A stretch of 64,000 nt of DNA, from NCBI RefSeq assembly GCF_002775205.1, contig NC_036461.1, forward strand, positions 10,887,015-10,951,014, read 5' to 3'. The notes under the pieces were generated by a model that saw only the letters and a program-made list of their open reading frames with translations, was not told where the DNA came from and did not search any database. A program made the position numbers and the translations under genes. Below are positions 1-12,677 of this stretch, in pieces (the first letter of the stretch is position 1; every line of letters starts with the position of its first letter). The stretch comes from Xiphophorus maculatus. Taxonomy: Eukaryota; Chordata; Actinopteri; Cyprinodontiformes; Poeciliidae.

Positions 1-3000
1 TTCCTGTGGCCCAGAGCGTGGGTGATGAAAAGGGCAAAGTTTCCTTCCAGCAACTGTAAAAAAGTGAAATTACATCATAAAACAGGGTTACATATGTAGA
101 CTATAAACCAAGTACCAGATTCCTTTAGCAGAAAATTAAGCTGACCGGAAATCCTAAAACTCCTAAATAAAGAAAGCATTAATAATTTTTACCATGAAGC
201 CTAGCGATGTGAAGAGGAAGCCGATGACCAGTTTGACGTAGGGTCCGTGACTCATGATCACCCACAGGCCTTGACGGAAGGTGAGCGGCGGAGTTGAGGT
301 TTTACGACCGCTCTCTGGAAGACAACAGGGAAAAATAAATACAGCTCCAACTCTCTAAAAATTTGCCCGCCACATTTTTTAATAGAAACTTTTAATCTGT
401 GAACGATGTGAAAACAAAAATTTAGAATACTGACACGTTTGTTTCCAACGAAGTATTTTAAAATGACACATGGTCACGCGCCATTTTAAATGTGCCATTT
501 AAAATGGCGCGTGACCTTTATGTGCCTTTTTAAAACAAGGTTACTGTTTACTGAAGCTGCAAAAGTAATTACAAATTTACAAAGCTTATAGTTAAACAGT
601 GTCAGTATACTGCACTTGCAGAACTACATGTCACTCGTACTGTACAGAACAGATCTCTCTAAGTGTATGACTGAGAGTCAGGAAACTAAATGTTGAAATT
701 CAACACTGAGGTTTAAAAGTCTCAAAGCAAAGGACACATAGAAAGATGTAATGGTTCTGTACCTTTTTGCTCCTTCACACCAAAAAACAAAACTGCAGCA
801 CAAATGATGTAGATGATGCAGATGACCCCGGAAGCAAGCAGGTAGGCTCGTTTCTGAAGGAATGGAAACAAGGAAAGAAATCAGTTTGATTGTGTTGACA
901 TTCAATGGTTTAGGAAGTAATTTATATACATGGATGTCATGACTTAGATCTTCCTTTGTCATTTGACTCAACTATTCTGCATGTTTTAGGTATTTTCGTT
1001 CTGCAACGCGCTCAAAGTAAATGATTAGGCAAATAAAAGGCCATTGAAGCATTTTCCTTAAACGTTACAATTCTGTTACTTTCCGTCGGATAAACACCCA
1101 AAATAAAACAAACTGATGATTTCAGTTATGATAAAACAAACTTATTTTGATTAAAACAACCAAATAAAATAAGTCCAACAGTTTGGATCAAAATAAAATA
1201 TCAAATTTTTATCTCACCTAAGAAGGGACACTTACTGTATCTTCCAGCGAAACTATGGTCGTGTTCATAGTGACGTTTGTGCTGTTGGAGTTTTCAGGCT
1301 CAGTGGGACAATTGGAGACTCCACCTACTATCTGTCCCTGGATCGCTGTGCCCAGCACAGTTCCCAGCACCTCCACGGTCATACCTGATTGACCCCAAGG
1401 ATTAAAGGTTTAAAGGTTGATAAAACACCAATGCTTTACAATCATTATGCAGAACGCCTAACGTACGATAGGCGGTGGCAGAGTCCCGCTCTTTCTGGTC
1501 GCTGCTGATAAACATGGTGAGGGCTGAATATGGAACATGGAAGCACTGCAATCAGAAACAAACAATTAGATATAGTGAGCGGTGTGATGGAGAGCGGAAA
1601 AGAGAAGTCGTCCATGAACTACAAACTAACCGTCTGCATTGACTGAAAGAGGCAGTAAAACACCAGGTACCAGATGACTTTTCCTCCCTCAAATGGAGGC
1701 ACATACCAGATCAGGAGGTAAGTCAGCACTGCAAACGGAGTTGAGCAAAGGACCCTGCAAAGAAACGAGTGGGAAGTGTTCAGAACATGTCAACTAAAGT
1801 TTCAGCTTTATCATTACTTGCAGTAACTTTAAAGTGTTAATAAACCATAATGAATGTGCTTAATGAATTATCCTTCCTGCTACTGTAACATATCCGCTTA
1901 GTTTCTTATTTGAGTCTGCCTTACAGTCGCTGCTTTTCTTCTCTTTTTGCTTTGTGAATAATCCTCCTATTCCTGCCTTGTTAGAGCTGGAGCGTGCAGA
2001 GAGGGTTCAGGCAGGGCAGCATGAGGTGATGAGGGGGCTCTGATCCACCCCACTTCAGTCTGTACCACTGCTTCCCTCAGCTCTGTGAGACCTCCAGCTG
2101 ATTCCAGCTCCCAGTCTGAGTCGGTTGTTCTTACCTCAGCAGTCCGCTTTTAAAATTCACAACTGAGCCAAGATTATGATCACCTTACAAACATTTCTAT
2201 AAAACTCCTAAAAGTTTTTCTTGGCCAAATGGCTTAATCTCAGTCAGATTAGGTGATGCTGCTACCGCCTTGTTTCACTGTGGGGACAGCATGTTGAGGG
2301 TGAAGTGCAATTTTATTTTCTGCCACTGTGGTTTCATCTATATATGACTTGTGTGAAACTAAACTTTCACATTCTTTCAAGAAAGATTTTTTCCAGTTCA
2401 CTCCTTTGTAGGAGATCAGATTTAAATGTGGATAACAACTGAGCAGTGGATCTCTGTAGCTCCCCCAGTTTTCTCTCATGTTTACTAACTTGCTGGGTTC
2501 CTTGGTTTTCATTATGCCGTTTGTTTACTAATGTTCTCCATAGAAAAGCTGGGTTTAGATTGAGATTGTATTACATTATTTCAACAATCTGATGACAGTT
2601 GGTCGCACTGGATTTTATTTCAGCTTTTCATAGCACAATAGGCTAAAAAAGACATATGAGCTTCTTTTTATGTAGGAAAATATGAAAAAAGATCAAAGTA
2701 CTTTTAAGGCGTTGTCGCGATTATTGTAAAAATTATTTTTGTCTGGGATGGATGAAAACCTGATAAACTGTTTGGAGGTAAATTATATTGTCAAGCAACC
2801 AACAATAAAGTTATTATCACAAATATTAACTGTAGCCTTTACCTTTGTCTACAAGCTGCCATGCAAAGGAAATAAAATCTGCCTCTCCCTCTGGGATGTA
2901 TCGCTAATCACACCAGGATGTTTCTTTATTGGAAGAGAAGCTTGTGAACTTGTACTTTCATATGAAATTGCACCCCCAGCCCTGTAACAATGGCTGAGAC

Positions 3001-6000
3001 TTTCTTGATTTGCTCTTCGGTTTCAGTAAAAGAGGTTAGCGAGACCCAACAGTCTCTCACAATAACATGTCTGGTCTAACCCCATGCGGAGGTAAGTGTT
3101 AAGGGAAATAACCTAAACTTGCTCAAACCTCTAACACTTAGTTTTAAATCTAAAGAGAGTTAATATTTCATGCATTTGTTACCTTTTTTTTTTTTGTTTG
3201 TACAATAAACTTGTTTTTTTTTATTACTATTGTTTGGACACATATGGCTTTAAACACAATGTATGCTTCTCTAAGCTTCCCTCCATTATAAAAAAAAATC
3301 AAACCTACACCTGGCGCACATTGTTTCTCCTTTTCTAATTGGTTGGATCGGATGGTGTGTTGTGGGTGGGACCAATGACAACTGAAGCCACGGACTTCCT
3401 CTTCCCTCCTCCTCCAACATGCGACTTGTGCACAGCCGGCAGCCTGTTTTACTTCTCGCTTTTTAAAAGGCCTGACAGCTGCCAAGACTGATGAATTACA
3501 GTGAGAAAGAATCATTTATAGCAACTACTCTGCTCATCTGCACATTCAGATCACAGGCTTAAGAGATATTCTTGTAACCCCAAGAGAACTTCATGTGCCT
3601 CACACTAAATATTAAACATGAACGTTGCCTATTTTTACAACCCAACTTCCTCATTGAGCTCAGCCGTATATATTTGGCTGCTGGGGGTCATTTGATGCTA
3701 TAAAGTACAATATGTAAAATTTACAGCCTGTACTTCTGCTGCCCTTTCTTCGTTCTGTTAAGCTTTATATGCTGGTTGTAATAAAGAACAGACCTGCACA
3801 CAGGAGGCAGTTCTAGATCCACAAGTCTGACACATGTGCGGTTGACATTTACTGTGACATCCAGCTATGAGCAAGTTTAAAGTCAGCCCTCATTTCTTTG
3901 GAGTGGTTCTTTAAGCAGATGGGAATGTAAGGACTAAAAAGTAGGGAGAATGTAGCAGACGTTCTGAGAAAACCCTGCAAAATTCCTCCATACTTCTACA
4001 CAGTAAATCACACTGATTAGAAATAAGATATGAAGACATGGAGGAGAATAAATGTTTGAGCAGTGATCTGAAAATTTAAGTTCTTATGTTGTTGTTTTTT
4101 TAACAGTTTTAAGGGTAAAGAACATATACAAAGTTTAAGTTTCCTCCCATTTTCTCTTACATATTCATACTCCCAGTGCAATCTTTCAGTCTAGCTATTT
4201 TCTGTTTTCTTTCAGCCTCTTCAACCTTGCTGCCATGGTTACTGATACCAGGCGCTTTTCTGTCAGCCTCAAGTTTCTCCCTTCTCTCTAAATCCCTTAC
4301 AGCTCACCTCCTCATCTTCGTATCACAGCGTTTCTTCACATTTTTTATGTACAAATTCTCAATTTTTCCAGATTCCAGCTTCTGGAGATTTCTGTCCTCA
4401 TTTAACAATTTTATAGAGACCTTTCGGTTGCACATTTTTTTTTATAGCAACTCTTTCTACTCTGACCAGACTTTAGTTAAGGGACTTAAAAAGAAGGATG
4501 AATGGACGTATAGATGCATGGACAGTGAAATGTGTGCAAGAATAGATGGAATCAAATGAGCAGGAATTTATTGCATCGCTTACTGTGAAAAATTTCTGAT
4601 AATAAAGATTTTCAAGTAGTTGCCTAAAATAAATTAATTACACGTTTACATTTACCAAACTTACACCTACCAGGGCATCATGCGGCCGATGCCAGTCCAT
4701 TTACTCCGGCTCACCAAGAACCCCACAGTTGGGTCTGTGATGGCATCCCAGGCCCGACCAACAAACAGGATGATGGAGGCGTAGAAAGGATCCAGCTGCA
4801 AACAGAATGGAATGCAATGAGGTCATGCTTTGAGCTGCACGGCCCTAACTTAAGTTCCCACTGTGAACAGTGGAAAAGATTAATTCGGCAACAAAGACGA
4901 CAGCAGGAGCCCAAGTTCATTCGGCTGACTGAATAAAGCACAACGGATACTGTTAAACTGAGCCAACACAAACCTTGCTCTCCAAGCTAATCAGTGTAAG
5001 CTGCTACTGAAAAGAAACATAGATAACTGCTTGTAAATCTGCCAGCAAATACAGGAGCAATATTCTGCAGCCTTGTTGTTGATTTTGTTCAACTTCCCCT
5101 TTTTAAGGAAGTATATCTTAATCACCTGAGCCACATCGAGCAGGTAGATCTGGAGAAAGAAGCCCAGAGCGCTGCCTGTTATCTGGTAGGGAGCTCCTCC
5201 GAAGGCATAGCACAGTTTACTCCACACAGATAGTTTCTGCGTGTCCCTCCTCTGTTCTTTTGGCTGGAAGAGAAACATCAGGGAGAGAGATGCATAATGA
5301 AATCGACGTGACGTTAAAACAGTTCATGCTTCTGACTGTAAAAACTCCCTGGGGACACATGAGTGGGTCTTTTTTTAACCCTCTGGTTCTCTGCTTCACA
5401 CAGTCTCAGTCATCACGCTCTCTAGCTGATCGGTTAGATCCTGTCTGAATCAGAGGCTGAGGTTACCTTAGTGCACATGTGCTCAGGCGGCATCATCGCA
5501 TCAGCCGAGCTCAGCCATTGGCTCCTGAGATGGGATGTTGTAGGTTGTATGACATTTTTCTACAAGGCCTGCACATTACATACCTTTTGGTTTCAGCCAA
5601 TCACCTTCAAGAGTATGTAAAAGAGGGGAAAGCCACAGCCGCTGTAACCTATATAATTCAAATTCATATCATCTCTCCAGATGAAAAGAAACCATATCAA
5701 ATTATAAATAAATGCTAACAGTTTATTTTATTTTTTTAATCAGAATTGGATTGGCAGCCTTTTACAATGCAATAACCATAAATTATGTTTAAACAAACTT
5801 CCAAGCTACACTATATCAAATTTAACAAAACATGCTAAAGCTGAAAAAATGAAGTATATTTGAGCAAAGTATTATTTTTTAAACCTAACACAGTTTTGTA
5901 TATAACGCAACCAAAATTGCTTAAAACCTAATTTGACAACTAGATAAATAGGCGTCATTTTGTTTACGTAAGTTTTGTTATTTTAACGTAAAACATACCT

Positions 6001-7006
6001 TAAAAGCCAAATCCCAAATACAAGATTCAGCCTGCAAAAGCCTTTGGTGACATCGCATAAGACAGAGGAATTCTTTTGTAATTTTTCTCCCCCACTCCTT
6101 CCCTCTTTATTTACATGCTTATAATCAGAAATGTTTACTTGTATTCTATAAGTCTGTAGCAATCATTTGATTGTCAAAACAAATAAACAAAAATGCTGCA
6201 TTCAGTTGTTTTTTTTTTACCTCCTGTGAAGTCATCTGACCAAGAATCCGTGGGGTTATTTATTTAGCCCAGTTACTTAAAACTTTTGTATTATGTATAA
6301 TCTTGCAGTGAACATCCATACTTTATTACCCAGCTGTGGTTTAATACCAGAGTATGCTTGCTAATGAAAAGTTTACAAGACTAGAAAGTATCGTTAATAT
6401 TAACATGACGAATATTGTGGCAAGTTTTACGCACATAGCATCAAATAGAGTCCTTATTGTCACTTTAAAGGAAATTTGCAGCAATTAAAGTTCATTTTTC
6501 CTTATTTCCTCATTTCCGCTCATTCAAATAAAATAGCTTGCAGATCGTGTCTGACTGAGCTCTGGGAATGAGAAGTACTGTGTCCTACTTCCTCTGCACA
6601 GGACCGACAAAAACAAAAATAAACTGTTTGGAAATTTGTTTGAATAGACGTTCATTTAAAACTCATTCCGCAAATAAGCTTATAAGCGGGGGAACAGGTG
6701 GAAGGTAAAACACCGGGTGAAATTCAAATCCCGAGGGCAGAGAAGGACACGACACGCCGAGCTGCGTGAAAGCGACAGAAAATAAACGCCCACAGCGTTT
6801 AAAACGCTACTTCAAAACGAGGCGCCTTTTCCCGAACCTGGATGAAAGTTGTGAGAAATTGTCCGCGTTTATTTTAAATATAAAAAACTCAATTTAGACA
6901 GGAAAATCCATCCTACCTTGACCGCCTTGATTTCTGTCTTCATAGGTTTGACTGTCGCTGCGAGTAAAGTTGCGGTGTACTGCTCGGCGCCTTCTCCTCG
7001 GGCCAT
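1..7006 (-). CDS. mfsd2a: mfsd2a, sodium-dependent lysophosphatidylcholine symporter (N-terminal about 324 residues; 3' end outside window)
   Basis: This is a major facilitator superfamily transporter. The family imports lysophosphatidylcholine-DHA across plasma membranes, including at the blood-brain barrier. Coding exons on the minus strand are 7006-6917, 5263-5126, 4795-4671, 1754-1631, 1545-1467, 1384-1236, 853-763, 314-193 and 53-1 (incomplete). All have AG/GT borders and phases that agree. The start codon opens a peptide beginning MARGEGAEQ, as I recall for fish Mfsd2a. Visible family signatures are LSVWSKLCYAFGGAPYQITG in exon 2, GRAWDAITDPTVGF in exon 3 with acidic residues D93 and D97 (cation-site positions in the family), and CFHVPYSALTMFISSDQKER in exon 5. 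Exon 6 encodes a loop with sequons at N219, N222 and N226, matching the family's glycosylated extracellular loop. No frame break is seen. Mfsd2b is the alternative; adjacency to mycl and the N-terminus favour mfsd2a. The paralogue (aa or ab) is not resolved. Confidence 0.93.
457..535. repeat. Long near-perfect hairpin in mfsd2a intron 7
   Basis: A 21-nt arm at 472-492 is the exact reverse complement of 496-516, with a 3-nt loop. The flanks continue to pair imperfectly (AAAATGACACAT against ATGTGCCTTTTT) out to about 457 and 535. The arms carry GGTCACGCGCCATTTT. It could be a small palindromic MITE or a foldback. No coding content. Confidence 0.8.
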
Positions 7007-7237
7007 CTTGTTTCGATAAACTGGGTTAATTTTGGTCCAGTGTGATATGAATATGTAGTGTTATATTTAAAATTACAGCTCCTCACAGCAGCAGTGTGAT
7101 GAACTCTTCTCTTCTTCAAATTTGTATGACTCAACTCTCGTGCTGTAACTGGCCAGCTCATTCATTCTACTACGCCACGTCAAGACGTCAGAGGGATCGA
7201 ATGTTCACGGTATGGCAACACCTTATACCACATAATC

Positions 7238-7240
<3 letters not shown>

Positions 7241-7320
<80 letters not shown>

Positions 7321-7397
7321 ACGCACCCCCCCACACACACGCGCACACACACGCACACACACACACACGCACACCCCTCCCCCCACACCCACACACA
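7241..7397. repeat. (CA)n microsatellite with interrupted tail
   Basis: There are about 37 uninterrupted CA units up to about 7314, followed by a degenerate CA/CCCC/CG-interrupted tail to about 7397. It lies just upstream of the mfsd2a start codon (7006). Open frames through it are translations of the repeat and not genes. Confidence 0.97.
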
Positions 7398-8029
7398 TTT
7401 CAACTACAGGTGAATAACTGAATAGTGTAACTTCCTGATATGCACATATATTTATTTTATTACTTCTTAAAGGTCTGAGAGCTGCCGAGCCGTAGAAATT
7501 ACAGTTAATCTCTACAGTTAAGAGAGAATCTTTATGGCATCAGCTCTGTTTCTCTGCCAATGCAGGTGACAGCCTTAGAAGGCTGTTACTGAACCAGGTG
7601 TTCTTGTAACTAAATGTAAGTTTCACATGCCTTACACCAGAGATAACATGTGAAGGTCAAATATGCAATTTTTGTCCACAGTTTGCGAGTTTATGAAAAA
7701 CACGAAATGTATTAAAGATGTGAGAAATGAGAGCTACAAAATGTTAAACACCTAAAATGTCGAAGGCATGTTTGTTAATATACCATTTCTTTAACAGCTG
7801 TACCTAAAACATTTCAACCTCTTCATGACCTTTTGCTGACATGACCTGCTGAAAATTATGAAATCTAAGCAAGCTTCTCATGGAAAAAGGATTCCAGTTC
7901 ATTAACACTTGATGCTTACATTCTGGGTGTTCTGCAACCACTTTTTTCCAATTAATCTTAAGAGTTTCAATAGAGTTTGCATCCGGCAGCTTCAGAAACC
8001 AATCCTTGTTAGTCTTGGCGATATTCGCC

Positions 8030-8290
8030 CATCCAACCATTGTCTATGCTCACTTAACCTTGCATGGGAGCTGGTGCCTACCTCAAAAGGTCATTGGGCG
8101 AGAGGCGAAAATAGAGTGTAAACAGAAGACAATGCAGGCATAAACTCAGCCCTAATGACAACTTAAAGAGAAACATAACTTAAGAGACATGTTTTTGGAC
8201 TGCTGGAGGAAACTCTTAGAGAGCCAGGATTTAAACCCAGTACCTTGTTTCTGCAAGAGAACAGCGCTGCCAACTGCACCACTGCACAGT
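8030..8290 (+). repeat. Degenerate copy of a common fish LINE-type 3' repeat
   Basis: The order of recognisable phrases matches a repeat widespread in teleosts: CCATCCAACCATTGTCTATG, GGGAGCTGGTGCCTACCTC, CATTGGGCGAGAGGCG, ATGTTTTTGGACTGCTGGAG and, at the end, a CTGCCAACTGCACCACTGCA block. Many substitutions and gaps show an old copy. I recall it as the tail of an L2/CR1-like LINE; the exact family is uncertain. Confidence 0.65.
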
Positions 8291-10440
8291 CGGTCTTTGA
8301 GATATCAGGATAATTGTTCAGTTTAAACATCCGCCCAACACTCAGTTTCCTTTCCCGGGAATTCCTCTAACATCAACATATCTATCTCCACTAACTGTGG
8401 ACTTCCAGTACCAAAAGAAATGATGTATCCCCGGAGCATTACTGAGCCTGCCCTCCACCATTATCTTACTGTAGGCTGTGTTTTGTTTCAGCCTTTCTTT
8501 TCCTCTGTGCTTACTATCGTCCAAAACTTGATACAGATTTTTCCTTTACAGTCAGTTCAGCATTTTGAAGTAACTAGGGAATTCCATATGTATATTTCTT
8601 ACAAAGTCAGGTACAAATGACCTCTACCCACTTTAAATAATATGCAGTAAGTTGATATAAGTAAAAACTTTATTTATATGGCCTTAAGTTCTTTGTAAGA
8701 GCCAACAATGCATTACAAAACAAAATAGATATTCAAGAAAAGATTTTCATTGGACTGTTTGGAATGGTATATTTTTTATTTCCATATTTTCTGAGAAGGC
8801 ACTTTGCATGGCTTGTGAGTATTCAGTACTTTGCATGTAGTCTTGCTGCAGTGCATGCCCCCTGCCTGACACATCTGATGGTGCCTAAGATGCTACTGCT
8901 CACAGAATGTTTTACAGTCCATTTTCCCAATGCCTACTTAATTGCAGAGCTAATGTAATCTGTGACAAATTACTGCTGTTCTCATAGACTAGAGACTGAA
9001 TTATCATGATCATGCTAAACATACAATAAAATATAAGACAACTATTTTTAAAAAAATATATAAAGTTTTAATTGACAAAACATACTCAGATGAAATGGCT
9101 GATATTACCAACAGAAGCCTTAAATGATAGTAAGAGTTCATAATCAAATATATTTTTGGATCTTGAATTGAAAATTCAGCTCTGAACTTGTAACCTCTAT
9201 TTGCAGTACGTTTGTAAAAAGGTTGTGGTTTCTCATATATCATGCTCAAGTTTTTTTTTCTCACAAAATGCTGACCTAAAGCGAAACTAAGAAAACGTGT
9301 TTAGTTAGGTGTAAGCAGCTGGCCACAGGAATTTAGATGTTAGATAAACATTTAAATCCTACTGACATTTTTGCAGGGGAACAAAAATCCATAAGAATAA
9401 GCTATTCTGTTTATGTAAATCAGGGATTGGTGCTTCTCGTGTCACTTTTTTATCATGAGTTTGAGAACTTAGCATTGGAACATATAAAAGTGCATTCATG
9501 GAACACAAATTCTTTCTTTCTTTTTGCAATCGCTTTTTTGCAGTAGAATTTTGCCCCCCATTCCCAATATAAAGTACTATTAATTTTTTTTAACCTTTTA
9601 GTAAAAACGTTTCACAGCAATTTCTAATCTGAATGTTATCATCCTTTAATATCACATTGCAACTAGAATATGCTGTAGTTGTTCCCTCTTTCGGGTTTCT
9701 AAGGCTCCTCCCCTTGGGGCAGAGCCTCATTCCCCACACGGAGAAGGCTTTTCACCCTTTTTTGATTTTTTTGTCACATAGATAATTCATTTTTAATATT
9801 AGACAATATGAGCAAATCCAAAAGACAAGAAAGTGTTTAAAATATGACTTTACTTACTGATGGGATAAAATACAGCCTTCCAGAGCTCCATTTTATTTAA
9901 TGTACTTTTAAAGGACATGTGGGTGAAATGCTACTTCTGAAGAGTGAAAAGTGGAACTAAAAATGAGTTCTGAGACTATTTTCCTTCAACTTATAACTCA
10001 ACCTTCACAACTTACCTGCCAATGTTCAATATTTCTCACAATGAAGTTGTAGGCCTGCTAACGTTTACATATTCCTTCAAAATAAGATACAGATGCGCCA
10101 CAAAAAATGAACATTTTACTTTCGTGAAAATTTTAACTCACGATAACGACTAATGGGAGCCCTGAGCTTGTTTCTCTGCAACGAGACGGTCCCATCTGGG
10201 AGTGATTAGAGACAATGACACCCGAAGTGTTGCTTATGCACAGGGTGCTTGGTCTCTATGTAACGAAGCAGTTTGAAACTTCATTGCCTCCTTAAGGAGC
10301 CTGTCACAGAGCGGGCTTGGAATGTGGGAATCACCTAACGGGATAAATCCATTCTCCTGTCTCTTCTCTGGGCCTTTTCCCCTTTGCAAAGAAACTTTCC
10401 AAATACATCTGATCTGTTTCTTACTCATTTTGCTGCTTGT

Positions 10441-10622
10441 GGGCTCAATGTTGGCGCGCAAGACGTAACCGAGAGAATCCGGTTAAAAGATTTTCCAAAA
10501 AAAAGACCCTCCAGACTCAAATAATACATAAAACGGAAATATTTAATTATGTCTTGCGCGGCCCGGTACCAATTGGTCCATGGCCTGGTACCGGTCCGCG
10601 GCCCAGGGGTTGGGGACCATTG
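10441..10622. mobile_element. hAT-like MITE fragment (GGTACC/CCGCGG-rich palindromic end)
   Basis: The right end (10553-10622) holds GCGCGGCCCGGTACCAATTG, GGTACCGGTCCGCGGCCC and ends GGGGTTGGGGACCATTG. This resembles the CAGTGGTCCCCAACC-type termini of hAT non-autonomous elements. A 10-nt inverted pair, CGCGCAAGAC at 10455-10464 and GTCTTGCGCG at 10551-10560, brackets the middle. No clean target duplication is visible, so the left limit is approximate. Confidence 0.6.
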
Positions 10623-12504
10623 CTTTAGCATATATTTAATTGTGTGGCATATTTTGTTTACTGTCAGTGTGCCAAAAAAGTGGTCAAGGAAATGTTACTG
10701 CTTTAATAGAGGAAATAAGATATTAATATGTAATAAGGCATCCCATAAAGTTAAAATAGTTTAAGTTCAAATTTAATAACAAAATGGGATAAAATGTGTG
10801 TAATACACCTCTGCAGAGTGAATCCTCAGCAATGTGTTCATAACTTTAGTGATGTCGTCATCTTTTGGTCATAGATGTCAATGCCATAATTTTTGTCATG
10901 AAACTTAAAACACAATACAATAAATGTTTGTCAAATATTTTTTGTGAATATCTATTAGTTTCATTATTTATTCATTTGATCATCAACTGCTACTGCTAGT
11001 CCCTTGCAAACATATTAATGCATCTTGAAATCTTTCACAGGTTCTCATGTATTTTAGGATTTTTTAAAAACGGTCTAAAATTGTGACATGCATTTATATT
11101 CAATTATATTGAATTACCAATTTCAAATGCGCTTTTGCGCTTTTCCTACCACTTTTGCATATAGAGACTACAAATATTGTTTCCTTGGTCTTCATGGTGC
11201 TGCTTGTTCTCCAATATTTATTCAGCCAGTAATATTTTAGAACTGTTTTTTAATCATAAAAAATTTAGCTACATTTATGCTGTATATATTTTTATTGAAA
11301 TAAACATATTCTTTTACCTGTATTTAGTCTGTGTTAGGGGATTCCTCACTATATTTAAGAGGCGGAACGCAGTAGTTTTTGATCATTTACACCTTTCAAA
11401 CACCAGGTGGCAGCATCAGTCAGTCAAAATTTGCAGCAACGAGGCAGCCGTTGAAATCAATCAAAGCAAACGTTTATTCATCATAGCTACTCTTGGATAT
11501 TTCCTTTAACTCACACAGTTATGATTTTAAAAACTTTGTGAAGCACATTTCACACGGTAAGAATAAACTTCGAATTGTCCTCATTCTAATCACAGGCAGG
11601 ATTTTGTCTTTTATTGGTGACTATTTATAATGTGTTACTTTGTTCAGTTCACTGCAATCTTACCACCTTTTACTGCTGCAGTAGTATACTGAGGAAATGA
11701 CAGCCCATAGTAAAAGCCTGATGTAATGCTGCACAATGTTGACAGATAGAGATCTGCGGTATGTGAAAGCTGCAAGCAGGTAAAACTGGAACCCAGTTAA
11801 ACTCTGTTTTGCAACATGCTGCGGATGGAAGAGCACCAGAATGTGTTTTTTTTTTTTTTTTTAACGTCCCAGGGGTGCAATAACATTTGTGTGACTTATT
11901 TTGTTTTCTTTCCTGCATGTCTTTTCTTTTTTTTCTCTTTTTTTTTTGAATGACTGGTCCCATTTTGGAACCAGCTACAAATCGTATTTTCTCAGCTGGG
12001 AGGGAAGGGTCACAGGTCAGGGCCAGGGATGTCATAGAGGTCGTGGGGAAAGCGGGTACACCCTCTTGCACATGTGGGCAATGCTTTAAAGAATCTCTGA
12101 AAAACCCTCCAAATTCCTGGACTGCGGTGGGCTTAATGTTCTCCAGGAGGCTGACTGGGAGTTACAGACCACACTGTTACTCAGCCGAGTGGATCCCAAA
12201 CCCTTAAACCTTTTTTGTTTTTTTTTAGCATCCCCACACATATGCTGCTTTAACTAGAAAAAACAATAGAGGCTACTTGAAGTTAAGCTGTGAAATGACT
12301 TGAGGGGAATGCTTTTGTTGGTGTTAAGCAGGGTTTCCCCTACAGAGGAGAATATCGCAAACTTTAAAGGGACGGAAAAGAAAAAGGAGTTGAGAAAAGC
12401 AGATTATAGTCTTGAATATTTCTGTTTGGGGTAAATGGAATATCCCAAGCATAGAAAACTAAGTGTTAGTGCAACTGTGGAAATTTGAAGGGATATAAGC
12501 ACTG

Positions 12505-12646
12505 AGTTATTTGTTAATTCTTACATTGTGTGTGAATTGTGAGACAGTTATTTTTTTGTTTTTAAGCATATGCACTGACTGGTGGCGCCTTTTGAATTTC
12601 GTTGTCCTTGTGACAATGATTTATAAAGATTTATCTTATCTTATCT

Positions 12647-12675
<29 letters not shown>
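12505..12675 (+). repeat. Interspersed repeat ending in (TTATC)n, copy 1
   Basis: This stretch is homologous, in reverse orientation, to 38396-38545. Both share GTGTGTGAATTGTGAGACAG, TTTTGAATTTCGTTGTCCTT and GTGACAATG before AAAGATTTATC, and end in TTATC pentamers (about nine here). Homopolymer- or pentamer-ended, 5'-truncated copies in both orientations are typical of LINE- or SINE-type retroposition. Confidence 0.75.

Positions 12676-12677
<2 letters not shown>

Noticed and set aside
4176-4559. 127-codon plus-strand frame in mfsd2a intron 3
   Set aside because: Its serine/phenylalanine/leucine bias reflects a pyrimidine-rich strand. The opposite strand looks like a decayed coiled-coil coding segment but is full of stops and cannot be assigned.
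7096-7413. Frames of threonine-histidine or valine-cysteine repeats
   Set aside because: Translations of the CA microsatellite.
11670-12071. 133-codon minus-strand frame
   Set aside because: It passes through homopolymer runs and has no domain; likely chance.
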